From the NCBI GenBank assembly GCA_964034945.1, contig OZ035962.1, forward strand, positions 114,267,234 through 114,331,233: DNA of 64,000 nt, read 5' to 3'. Positions within the stretch are counted from its first letter, which is position 1; every line of letters starts with the position of its first letter. Under the pieces are notes generated by a model. It was not told the DNA's origin. It did not search any database and saw nothing but the letters and a program-made list of their open reading frames with translations. The DNA comes from Chrysopilus asiliformis. Lineage: Eukaryota > Arthropoda > Insecta > Diptera > Rhagionidae. Both the position numbers and the translations under genes were made by a program. Positions 24,318-35,687 of this stretch are shown in pieces.

Positions 24318-27300
24318 GAATGATTTAAGTGAAAGGACAACAGCCATGGCCGGGCTCTACATTTATATGTTATTATATATGACCAAGACCATAGATATAG
24401 AAGTAGGCAGTGTTAACAGAAAATGTATTTATACACATAGTCGAATGTACGATTATCAACAATATAATGAAAAAATCGAATCATCCTAGTCCAAACTGAT
24501 AGCGGCGGTTGAAACATGAAACTCAGGTAATCAATTCAATCGGGAACTAAAAAGGAATTACTTTTCTTTTTATCGAACTGATAATCGAATTCCCTAATTC
24601 AACTCCAAATCTAATCCAATAAAAATGTCATTATCGGCGGGAATTCTGCCTTCGTAATTAAAGTTTATAGAATTATGCTTGATTGGAAATGAGAAAAAAT
24701 GAAGATAGGAAAATATCTAATAGGCAAAAAAAAATTAACATATCAACCACAGTATTTTTACAGTAAAACTTTCGTATTTTGAAACCAAAAAATTACCAAA
24801 TATTTGTATAATTAAATTTCAGTAAACTGTCATGTAAAAATATGTGATAATTAGTTTTATTAACTTTGAAACTCTTAGAAACCCTTAATTGAAAAATAAT
24901 TCGTTATTATAATTAAAGCACCAAGGCTTATCCGAAAAGGACTGTATACTTTTTGTATTGGACTCTGTCCAATCTAAAGGGGACAGACGAAAATTCGAGT
25001 TATAGAATATAACGAGATAGGGAAGTTAGAGAGACTTGAAAATATTCGAGATATCAAGCAACTCGAGTAATTAAAATTTTTTTAGGAATAGATTAGGAAT
25101 GTTTCCAGTAAAAACTAGGAACAGTTTCTACTTTTGCTAGAATTTGTCCATTTTTCTAGTAATGATTTCTCGAAAAGTAGAACTGGAAAGCCTTTGCTAA
25201 ATAATTGAAATAATGAGTTCTATAATCACTTTCCCATATTTTATAGGAACGTTTCCTATACTGATTTTTTCCGTGCATAAACACCGAATGGAAAAACCTT
25301 TAGGTGCAAAATTTTTATGATATCAGGGGAGCTCAATAACAGCAAATGGTCAACAAAATCAGGTAAAAGCCATAACAAAAAAAATTGGGGGTGTCCAGTA
25401 ATTAAATAGCTGCAGTAATTAAACTAAAACAATTAAAAAACAGTTATTAAACATTTCATCACTAAGAAAGTATCCAATTACAAAATACCGTGTAAGGAAT
25501 ATTCCGAAGCTATGATCGATTTGTAAGATAGATGCAATCTAACATTTTTTTATGACAATAGTGATATTAATAATTATAAGTATTAAATTTATCTACACAA
25601 TTAAAAGTGAAATTTTAAATAAAATAAGTGAAATTGATATTAGTAAACAAAGGTAGAAAATCTGTGGTTTTATAGTACGTTTAAATAAGAAATAAAAGTT
25701 ACATAGTTAGCAAATGGCCCGACTGTGCAGCGCTAATTAAGTGTACGACATTTTGCCAATAGTTCATCTTTCAATTCCGGAAATACTTATTTTCCCAAAA
25801 AAAAAGACGAAATTTTATGTAGAAAATTGATAGTTGAATCAATGTGTCTTAATTAAATTCCTTTTCATTTTGTAGAGCTCGCGGCCAAATTACTGACAAA
25901 TCAAAATTAAGGATCCGATTAAGTGCTTGGTCATTTTTTATTCATTTAGGATGGTCCCATCGTTCAAACAATAAAACGAAAATAATAATTAAGGACAACA
26001 TAGATGCGGAGAGTGAAACTACGAACGAATATAGTGTCAGGCATCCTTATTTAGGAAGCTAAAAACGGAACAAATGAATTTTTCATTCTCACCGGGCAAA
26101 TTACTACAACTTGAATCAAACGAGGAAAGAAACAAAACGGAAAAAATGATATAAAAAATGTATGCTAAAAATAAACTTTAGATCGGAGCATGGAAGAAGG
26201 GCTTTTTTAAAGCTTGATGTCACAGCACAGCCCAATGTCATGAGAAGCAGCCCCCAGCAGTCACATATAACGGTAAAAGAATCTGAATATATTTGGGGAA
26301 CATGTTTGTACCTATACCCACTATGTTTCTAGTAAAGAATTTCTATTTTCTTTACGGTATTTTCGAGAATAGGCCTACACCAAAACCAATTGTGTTAATG
26401 TGTATTAGTTAAGTAGTTTTTCAACTTTTCCCACCTACATAAAATTTAATCAAGTTGTGAAAGAGATTTAGTTTGAAATTAGGACAATAAAGTTTTATGA
26501 TTACTCGCACTTGGCTGAATACCAGTGTAATTATCGTGATATATGTATGTCAACATAAACCACTGCCTAATTGCCTAAAAAATCGAAAGTTTATCATTAT
26601 ACACTCAGAGAAAAAATTAGTCATATTGATAAAATCATTGTTAAATTAAGTAATTTTTTGTTAAAATCACGAAAAAATTGTCAATTGGAACAAATATTTT
26701 TGGAAGGAAATCTTTACTCAACAATAAAATTGTTATTTTAACAAAAATAAACGTACAAATGATTTTTGTTTAATCAAGAAAACAATTGTGAAATTAATAA
26801 TGCCTAATTTGTAAAAATGACAAAAAATTGTTATATCTACAAATTTTTGTTTTTCAAACAATTCTTTTATCAATTTAGCAAAAAAAAATTTGTGAGATTC
26901 ACAAAGCAAATGTAGTCAATAGGAACGAGGTTTCTGTCATTATTTTTTTGAGTGTATCTCGCATCATTACTTTATTATACGTAGTTTAATAATAAAGTAT
27001 TGAATTCATGAAAAATTTCGACCCCTTAATTTTGCCAAAAAAAACGTTTCCGGAGCAATCCTGAGTCGATTGGAGAATTATTAAAAAAATGTCTTTCTTC
27101 CTTAATCTATCAGTCTGTGCACAAAATATCTCAAAGGTTACTGGAGCTAGAGCCACGAAATTTTACAGGCGTGTTTGCTCCTATAAACTTTTGGTGCAAA
27201 TCCGTTAACCGGAAGTAACCAAAATGGCGGCTTTTTTAAAATCTTTTTTTTTTTTTTGCGATTCACTCCAAAACAACGCGTTTTTCAGTTGTCTTAAGTA

Positions 27301-28970
27301 TGATAAGAGTTGGAGACAATAAAATTTCCTACATTTTTCTTCTTCACTGGAACTGCTTATCTTAAGTTGTTATCGAGATATACTGTTATTTTTTAATTTT
27401 TACTCAAAGTTTTTGAAATTGACTAAAAATTAAACGGCACTAAAATTTTATACTTAAAAACATAATGGTTATTGAAAAATTATTGAATGTTTCCAGAAAA
27501 AATTGTGAATGTTTCCAGAAAAAATGGAAAGTTCCGTTTAAGAGGTATTTTGGAAGGGAGAATTTGACCGTAAAACCGATTTTTAGCCATTACTTGCAAC
27601 CACTCGTCGCATTATCACCAAATAAAAACCAAAAGGGTGTCCTAAAATAGAGTAGCCCCTACTTTTAAACGCAGCACTTGTTCCCAGAAAAAATGTTAAA
27701 TGTCACTTAAGGTTTAAGTACAACATTAAAGCGAATAATCATCGAAGGACTACCGTATTTGTAGAGTGAAGTCTTTGTTTTGCTGTTTTTATATACTTTT
27801 TATAATTTTATGAAGAATATAAAGTTTTTATGATTCTGATTCTACAAAGATCTTGAGCTTACATAAATACCAAACCAAATACCAAAATATTTTCAGAATT
27901 CAAATACTGGTAGCTTTTAATTTATGAATATAAATTTAAGAAATTTATTTGTTGTTTGATGTATGCTAGGTTGGCAAACACTGGTGATTCGTACGTAAAT
28001 TTTGAAACGAATTCAGTTTTTTTGGAAAGTTTATAAACACAAGAATGTTTCACAACATTTTGACAAATTAATACGAAAATATGTTTTTCAGCTAAAGTAT
28101 TTCTTTAAATGCAAGAAAAGGGAGTGCTAACTTTTATGATTCGTATGCCTTTCAGTTTTCGGGTTTTTTTTATTTGCCTTTGCCGTTGTAGGTGGTCAAC
28201 AGAACTAATTCTAATCAAGCGGATGTAGTATGAAACAAGAGTAGGAGAATTTGAAACATATTAGCCCCAAGTTACCATGTATAAATGGAATTTTTTCTGC
28301 TATCCACAAAAGAGTTATATATACAAATGAGCCAAAATTTGGCTAATTGTGTATAGGTACTTGTTCCGGTACTCTTCAAATGACAAGCAGAATATGATTA
28401 TCATCCTAATTTGTCTAGAATGAGTCAACGCGCCACACTTGCTTTGTCATGAACACAAACCTTTTATTGATTTCTGGAGCAATGGGCCAAAATGCTACAA
28501 CTGTGAAGGACATTGTTCATCCATTTGATTTAATTCATTAGCGGATGATAGGAGAGCCGACTATCTATGGATAAAGCGTTATAGAATAGACGAGAGGGCG
28601 TTGTTTCCTACTTACCAGACCGTGATAAGACTTTTTTTTTGTAATTTTTACTATTTAAAGAGTATTTAAGATGTTGGTTGTACTTTAGAATATTTAGCTA
28701 CGCACCTTCGTCTTCACCAAATATAAGTTCTTCTGGCTGTGATGATTGATTCTCTTTCCCGCCGCCACTACTTCTCTCTGAGGACTTCATCGGTTGAGGG
28801 ATATCAGCACTTGCCTTAGTGTTTATTTCGCCATTCGATTTAATGTTAGTGCGTGACTCGCTTTCCTCCAGGATCTTTTCGTTTTCTCCTCCACAATGAT
28901 TATTAACTTCACCATCATCGCTTGTATTCTTCGCCTGTGGTGTTTGCTCCTGGCTCGTATTGCATCCCAT
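17041..28970 (-). CDS. igl: igloo-type neuromodulin-like IQ protein
   Basis: This is a calmodulin-binding membrane-associated neuronal protein, the arthropod relative of GAP-43/neurogranin. Exons in coding order are 28706-28970, 18834-19016 and 17041-17279 (228 aa), with phase 1 at both joins. The protein starts MGCNTSQEQ: Gly2 and Cys3 suggest N-myristoylation and/or palmitoylation. An acidic Ser/Glu-rich linker follows. There are three IQ motifs: AATKIQAVFRGHQVR (from residue ~91), AATRIQATFRGHMQRK (~154) and AATKIQASFRGHKTRK (~204). The central exon also contributes a long acidic linker. The first intron is 9.7 kb and the second 1.55 kb, far larger than neighbouring introns, which suggests intronic regulatory DNA. 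An alternative upstream in-frame Met (29018) exists, but MGC is the family start. Isoforms using other exons cannot be excluded. Confidence 0.9.
17280..18833. other. igloo intron 2
   Basis: This 1.55-kb intron contains no gene. Its centre is a 384-bp palindromic MITE (listed separately). The rest is AT-rich unique-looking sequence. Confidence 0.6.
18100..18483. mobile_element. palindromic MITE, copy 1 (ends TGCTACATTT)
   Basis: The element is almost entirely one inverted repeat. Two arms of about 180 bp run from TGCTACATTTACACGAATGA to a short centre near 18290 and back. Only a few bases near the centre (the ATACTAAAG region) are not part of the arms. It carries no coding capacity. A second copy, nearly identical but with the centre inverted, lies at 57023-57407. 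Here the flanking triplets are TGA and TTA, an imperfect version of the TAA duplication seen at the second copy. Confidence 0.9.
24250..24318. repeat. paired (TA)n and (GA)n microsatellites
   Basis: A TA run at about 24250-24268 and a pure GA run at about 24291-24318 lie 22 bp apart in the large igloo intron. GA tracts can bind GAGA-type factors in flies; any role here is speculation. Confidence 0.8.
26600..26956. mobile_element. MITE-like element with TACACTCA termini
   Basis: The left end TACACTCAGAGAAAAAATTA is mirrored by the right end, which reads TACACTCAAAAAAATAATGA on the reverse strand. The 357-bp interior is AT-rich with repeated ACAATTxTTTT-like words on both strands and no coding frame. 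AT or TA flanks both ends. Family assignment is open. Confidence 0.55.
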
Positions 28971-31600
28971 TTTCAAAACGCTTTCTAATGGAAAGATCCA
29001 ATACTTGTCCTGTTCCAAATACTCGTACTATCCCAACACTTTTGCTTCTATTGTGTTCAATGGAATTTTTCTTTGCTCTTGTATAAACCAGTGACGATTT
29101 TCAATTTCACAAAAGTAGGTATTTTTTTAAAAATTGCACTTAAATGGTAAATGTTTGTATAAAATCATAAGCACATTTTATTTTATTGGTGTGGTTAATT
29201 ATAGATACATGGAACACTATTAGTAATATTGGTAGCGGGGTTCTCTGACATGTTGTTTAATCAATTTATGCTTGTAACCAAAGCATAGTACCACCACCTA
29301 CTCGTTTTTCTATTTTCCAGCGTGGGCCAACAACAACACGATGAGTTTTTTTTTTAAATAATTCAATGCATTAATAAATAGGCATATTTTTTGTATCACT
29401 TTTATGAGTTACAACTACTTAGTTTTTGTCTTCCTGAGATGTTTTCCTTGTGATTTTAACGAGGACTAATTGAAATCAATTTAATATTGGAATCTGCGTT
29501 TAAATTCTGTACGTTCTATCTAACTAACAAAACCTGTCTGCTCCCAAATGATGTATAAAAGGATAAGAAGCAAACAACCCTCGTGGCTTCGATACTCCCT
29601 TCGGTTTTTCACAGCATAAAGTCTATACCAAAAATTTCTATCGATGTGTTTGTGTATCTCTAAACATGTAATACGAAACGGAACTTGGTGTCGAAAGATT
29701 CCCAGTATTTTTTTATATAAAATTTTTTTCAGGGTGTGAAAACTTGATGCATGCGTAACGCACAGTTTTTAGTATTTACGTGTATGTCGATTTAAAACAA
29801 TTGTAGTCACTCGCTTTACATTGTGTCCAACAAAAATAATAGAAAAATCAAATAAAAACTTCATGCACGAAATTATTTCAATCATTAATAAATACGTTTT
29901 TTTAATTAAACTATTTTTTTAACTACTTATGTAAAATTCTAAAACACGATTACTTTCGACTTTTTTGGCTTTTTTAGAAAAAGTATATTGCTTGATAACA
30001 TTCGTTTAGTTTTTCTCCCCCTTTTTAAAAACACATACATTTCGATCTGTAAATAGAAAACCCATTAAAAAAACTTTTACTTCCGGAAAAAAAAATTGAT
30101 TGGAACTCAGTGTATTGAATTATTAGATTATATGCATTTTTTCGCAGGAGATCATCAAAAAAACCATCCGTCTGTAGTGATACACAGCGCTAAAATTAGA
30201 TTCCAAGCTTCTTGATTTTTAACGTAGCCATTTTAAAATTTTGAATATGCCTGCAGCCTAACAAAAAAAAATTTTATGTGAATGATTCAACTATGATTCG
30301 AAATACGAAAATAACCTAAAATTAATATTTTGAACAAAAAGATAGAAACACTTTATTGGTTCCGTTAAAACCAATATTTTAAAATTAATTTTTTTAAAAA
30401 AAAAATGTGTTTCTATAAACCATGTAAAAAACAAAAAAAAAGTCAAAAAATTGGTTTAAAATTTATTTAGGTAAAAATAATAAGGGCAAATTATTTAGGA
30501 AAATTATTTTCATAACTAAATTTTTTTTTACCAGTAATTCTATCACGGTACTATATTTATTTTAAGTAAGAATTCAAAATTTAAAAATCAACAATTGTCA
30601 ACAATTTTTTCTGACAGTTATCCTAGCTGGGTTCGATGTCTGCTCGAGATCTACTTGAAGTCCAGCGACGACTCTTTTTGACAGATTCGGATTATACTTT
30701 GTTGTATTTTGTTACATTTGTTATATTTGTTATTAACTGCAGAAAGTTAATCGCATGTAAAAAATACTGAAAACGAAATATTTGACAGAAATTAACAATT
30801 TAGAGTGTTTACTTCAATAACGAAGCCAAAGTTAACGTAACCTCACTATGGAGGAAATTGTTGGCCGCGACATTTAGTTGATTTGATTTTAAAAGTTTAA
30901 GTTTCTTTCGTTTGTTTTTGCCTCATAAATAAAACTACCTAATAGAAGATCCAGACAGAAGTTCAAAGAGATTCAGTCATAGTCTTTAATTGCGGCGAAT
31001 ATTTTCGATTTTTCTTAGGTAATTTTTTTACTATTTGGCATCATTACAACAATAAGTAAGACTCAGAACTATTTTTATTAATGATTATATTATGTACCCA
31101 AATGATTCCCAACTGTATTTGCTCATTTCTACTTTATTAGAAATATGTTACAATATTACTAAAATTATTATTCCTTGGTCTTTCACTAATACCTGTAACA
31201 TTTTTAACAAATTTCTTACATGCAGATACAAAAGATTTAATTACATTGAAAAAATGTAGAATTATATTTAAAATTAGTGTATAATTCATATGCGTAGAAA
31301 CCAAAGATTAGATAATTAAGGACAAGAAACAACAGAATTCTCCTTGCTGCAAAATGCAAATGCTTTTCCAAGTATTAGCTGAAGACAGACTTTGTCGGAT
31401 GGTCACTTAGATTTGCTAAAAAATAGAGAGTTATGAAAAAGATATCAAACAGCATTTTTAAATTATTTAGATTTATTATATTTTATACACTTATGTATTA
31501 ATTCTTAATTTACTCAGAATTTAAAAAAAATATATAAACCTTTAATTGGAAAATGTATTGTTAAAAAATTGGTATCATCTATTTATTCTCTAATTTTATA
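28971..31600. other. intergenic region upstream of igloo
   Basis: This 2.6-kb stretch lies between the igloo start and the BTB gene stop (both genes on the minus strand). It should include the igloo promoter. No coding frame, RNA gene or clear repeat family was recognised. Confidence 0.45.
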
Positions 31601-32833
31601 CTAAACTTGAACTAAATCTATATATTTGACTCCTTTCAAAATACTTCCGCAATCGATATGCGTAAAATTTTCGATAAATGTTATTCCACGAACCTCGTTG
31701 GAAGAAATGGAAGATGGATATTCAGCACCAAAAGCATCCTGATCCCAGACAAGTTTTACGTGGTAAAACTTGTCTGGGATTAGTATCACATTAGTCTGCA
31801 ATGGTATACTTAAATAGCAGTTATAGTTGGTTTTATGATCAATTAGCTTCTGCCGATGAATGACTTGATAGTCGCATACTATTTCAAGGAGAAGTCCTTC
31901 CAGATATTCCTGATCGTGGGCCATATCGACTATTGTACTGGGAATTAGACGACTATTAATTACGAATCCAAGCAGTGAAACAAATCGATCCGTTTTCAAA
32001 ATAAAATTAAATTCCCTATTTGAACCGCCTATAATAAAGGGACGGGTTGCCTTAAAATAGGTTCTTTCGGCATAGCTCGCCGAATAGAAGGATTTTGATA
32101 TATTATTTGAATCCTTGATTACTTTCGAAATACTGTTATTCCAGGGTTTATTATTTGATAATTCTAGATCATTTAAAACCAGCTCAAAGTCATCCTCGCT
32201 AAGTCCAAGCGATTTACATTCGTATTGACACCACTTGCGAAAAAACCAGTTTCGATTTTTCACTATAGCATGACTACCTAATTCAACGATAATTTTTAAG
32301 CAATCTTTTGTAACATGATAATAGTTTGTCTCTAACAGGTTGCAAAATTGTTCACAACCTAGACAGCATTTGCTAAAAAAGTCCACACAAATTTTTAACA
32401 AAGGCTGCAGTTGCATATAAACACTTAAATCCATTGCTGGAAGTATGTTTTCGAATCGAAATTTCCTTTGAATATGCTTTAAGGAAATTTCTAGTAGATC
32501 ACTTAAGATATATTTTTCAGCACTATAATATAACTCAATGATTTCCTCGATTGATATCTTTTCGATGTTTACGTCGCCAGTATAGATGTATTCAATCATT
32601 ATTTGAAAAACATCTGCACTAATGTCCGATATTTCAACAATTCTACTATCAGCCATTGGCCCAAAAAACATAGCTTCGAAAACTGGACTTGCTGCAGCCA
32701 GGATTAATTTGTGTGACTTCAGAATTGTTCCATCAACGTTAAATGAACAATCGACAAATCGCCGCGATCGATAAAGATCTAAATATCGGCGACTGAGCTC
32801 ACAGTTGGAATTGGTTGTATATTTGTTGGCCAT
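31601..32833 (-). CDS. BTB-BACK-PHR protein, intronless
   Basis: A single open exon gives 410 aa, starting at MANKYTTN. The BTB/POZ fold occupies about 20-125 (DCSFNVDGTILKSHKLILAA, then SPVFEAMFFGPM, then IEYIYTGDVNIE). A BACK-like helical region follows (~130-230). A diverged PHR-like beta domain covers about 260-408 (FIIGGSNREFNFILKT; FVSLLGFVINS). The architecture is that of BTBD1/2/3/6-type proteins, which act as CUL3 substrate adaptors or chromatin/synapse regulators, but sequence divergence prevents naming an orthologue. The lack of introns in a region of intron-bearing genes suggests retroposition or intron loss. A perfect 18-bp inverted repeat lies inside the coding sequence at 31742-31780. 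Confidence 0.85.
   Translation of the reverse strand: MANKYTTNSNCELSRRYLDLYRSRRFVDCSFNVDGTILKSHKLILAAASPVFEAMFFGPMADSRIVEISDISADVFQIMIEYIYTGDVNIEKISIEEIIELYYSAEKYILSDLLEISLKHIQRKFRFENILPAMDLSVYMQLQPLLKICVDFFSKCCLGCEQFCNLLETNYYHVTKDCLKIIVELGSHAIVKNRNWFFRKWCQYECKSLGLSEDDFELVLNDLELSNNKPWNNSISKVIKDSNNISKSFYSASYAERTYFKATRPFIIGGSNREFNFILKTDRFVSLLGFVINSRLIPSTIVDMAHDQEYLEGLLLEIVCDYQVIHRQKLIDHKTNYNCYLSIPLQTNVILIPDKFYHVKLVWDQDAFGAEYPSSISSNEVRGITFIENFTHIDCGSILKGVKYIDLVQV
31742..31780. repeat. perfect palindrome inside the BTB coding sequence
   Basis: ATCCCAGACAAGTTTTAC, a 3-nt loop, then the exact reverse complement GTAAAACTTGTCTGGGAT. It encodes IPDKFYHVKLVWD, in frame and apparently part of the PHR-like beta domain. 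Confidence 0.95.
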
Positions 32834-35687
32834 CTAAAACATATAAAAAACTGAATAAGTTCTAAATAAATAATAATGTTATTCTTTCACGGAAACAATT
32901 TTATTCTGATTTTATTCTCGCTTTTTATGTTTTTTATCCCTTATCTATTAATTAAGTGTCCATAAGCAAATAAAATTAAATCGATCAGTTTACTTTAGGT
33001 TTGCGTTAACAAATCGGTATTTTTTCTTGCTTATAATATTGATTTTCATCGGTATTTTTTGAACCTCTTAGTTATATTTTTATAACTTAATGAATATTAT
33101 TTATCAATCATAATCTGAGACTAAACCTTTGAAATTTGTTAAAATCATGAAACAGTTTTTTATTGGTATAAAGTAAAACAATTTTACTTTTGGCCAGCTA
33201 TGAGTAATATTTTGAATGCAATTGCATTTAGATTGACCAGTACGGGAGCTAATTTTTTAGAAATTCGCATAAAATTAAGAAAAAATTTTTTTAGTGCATT
33301 TTATAAAGCCTTGATTTTGTCAATTAATATGAAACATTAAAAAAATTAAAATAAGGGCAATAAATAAATAAATATTGCGCGAACCAATTTATAGGACATT
33401 TATCGTTCTTAGGTTTCTAGAAAGATGCGTCTGATCAAAATAGCCAAAAATATTTCTGTCAACAAGTTAGTTTAAACGATTACGACAAAGTTTAGGCTGA
33501 TATAAGAAGTTTGTGCTAAATTAAAAGGCTGTAGAATTTTTGCAAACACAAATTCGTGTTAAATCCAAGAATCGTAATTTATAGCAAAAAACACACTAAA
33601 AGATTTAAAAAAAAAATCTTATTCCCTGAAAATCTTTAAATGAATAAAATTTTGGGGTTTACCTTTTCGCTGTTTTCGTTTTTCTGTTGATTCTGTGCTG
33701 AGCTTATATACATAAATGTCGAAAATGAATGAAAAAAGTTTGTTTGATTTTAAAATCAATTTTATCAGTTAAATCATTTCATCAAAAGATTACTCTTATC
33801 ATAAAAACACACTGCTCCGAATTAATCAGACGCTCTTTCAAAATATTGTTGATAAAGAGAAAAACTCCTCAATTGGATGCTCTTGTGATTTCGATATTAA
33901 CTTGCAAATTTATTTCGTTTTTATTTATATTTTTCACCCTTGCTTTCAGTTTTATTGTGTTCGTTACGTAAAACAGAATTTAAATTAGCAGAGTCACAAA
34001 ATTTAAGAATACACAGTTTTTTTCAATAACTATTGATAGATGGGGCAAACCAATTTACTAACACCCGAAAAAAATATAATTAATTTAACAAAAAACACAT
34101 ATCCATAAGATGCGATCATAGGAATTTTCGTGCCGCCTTAACAAGACTACCTTTCAATTTGACGGTTTTGTTCTAACTAAACATTAATATTTAAAAATAC
34201 ATACCACAAAACTAGCAATTGAACTGAAGCAAAACAGCGAAACAAGCTTCTCTTACTGGTGTTTATGCTATGCTCGGAGCCATTTAGCTATCTATTGACT
34301 TCAACCAACTATACAGGTCCAATTCAATATGACGCTATTGCTATTATTTCAGTATCATTCATTCTGATTCGTAGCCAGCCCTGATCGACGGTGTGTCGCA
34401 TTATGAAGTTATAGCACAAAAAATCATTCTCTCTGATTCAACGAGCAAAGAATAAACCGATCCCCGCTAAGTATAGCAGACTTTAAGATAAAATTCTAGT
34501 GATCCGATCAGCCGATTTCGATGGAAGCATAGTTAATTCAGCATCCAAACATCTTGGTCGGCTAAGAAGTGGTTACTTTGTCTGGTATACATTTTTCATG
34601 CCTTGTCACTTTTTGAAATAAAACCAAGAAAATTTGTTGAAGACAGGACTAAGTTCTCTTTAACCCTGCGATCGTGAACACCTGCTAGTATGGTTTGCCC
34701 CTTTATCAATGTAGCCTTGAACTCGGTTCCTTATTCTCTCCCTTGTAGAGCAGTCTAAGTATTTTTTTTTAGTTCAAACTCTGGTATTGCTTTGCCATTA
34801 ACCACTGAAGTACCTGTAGATCAGGTGAAATGATCTCACGGGGGATCGATTCTAATTGTGAGTTGTGAAGCAGCAAAATAAACTTGAATTTCTTATAGGT
34901 ACGGGCAGAAGACTTAAAATCATATCCTAATTAAAATGCAAAATTAGCTGCCTCTACAGTGAGTTAGTTTTAAGAGCTGCTTTTGAAAAGTAGGTTGGTT
35001 CATTGCTAGAATTCGTCTATAGAAGCTATTGAAATTAGCATTATTAAAGAATTTTATTTTTTCTTATTGGTAGAAATTGCGCTTTATTCTTTACATGTAG
35101 GGGAGGAGCGGTAGAAAGCAGTAATGAAGTCAGCAGTGACTTTGATTTGTTTTTTTTTCTAATAGCGGTCAATGACGGGGTTGTGTGTCATAACATTTTA
35201 TGTATCTACTTTAAAGCAAAAAGTAAACGTGAGCTTAATTCAGGTTTATCGTGAGATTAACCAAAGAACACTATCGCAATATGAAATACACATGTTTGAT
35301 GAATGATTCTCATATTTTAGAATTATTTTGCGTTACAAACACAAGCAGATATTTTTATGATACACGATGTGAGTAGTACTTCTAGAATTATTCTACGAAC
35401 TTAGTGCCATATCTGCATATGACACCCAAAGCGATTCAGTGATTTTATCTTTCATTGTTAAGATCATTAGGAATAACACATGAAGTGTGTGATATTTTTT
35501 TATAATAGTAAAATATAGCGGGACCCGATTCCAACGAGATCAATTAAAGACAAACGAATCGCCATTATAAGCTTGTTTTCACAGTTCTGTAATCATATGA
35601 CTTATATTTTTTTTATTCCGTAAATTCGTCTTTTTAATGTAAATTTTGTCTTATTTTTTGCAGGATTTCGTGAATTTTTGAACATTT
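32834..35687. other. intergenic region between divergent BTB and DIPK2 genes
   Basis: The region is 2.85 kb of AT-rich sequence. It must include the promoters of both flanking genes, which point apart. The 80-codon open frame at 33729-33971 has no recognisable features and is not listed as a gene. Confidence 0.45.

Larger units (their letters stand above)
19017..28705. other. igloo intron 1 (9.7 kb), no nested gene
   Basis: I found no convincing coding exon or RNA gene. Short open frames (for example 20080-20328 and 24223-24489) are AT-rich or run through microsatellites. Notable contents are a TA/GA microsatellite pair at 24250-24318, a MITE-like element at 26600-26956, and repeat-like sequence at about 27100-27260. 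Its size makes it a candidate location for enhancers. Confidence 0.5.

Noticed and set aside
24223..24489. 88-codon frame with an Arg-Glu repeat
   Set aside because: The repeat is a translated GA microsatellite and the rest is AT-rich chance sequence.
27465..27650. 61-codon frame with a repeated NVSRKNCE-like phrase in igloo intron 1
   Set aside because: The repetition comes from a short DNA direct repeat in a repeat-like region; nothing supports coding.
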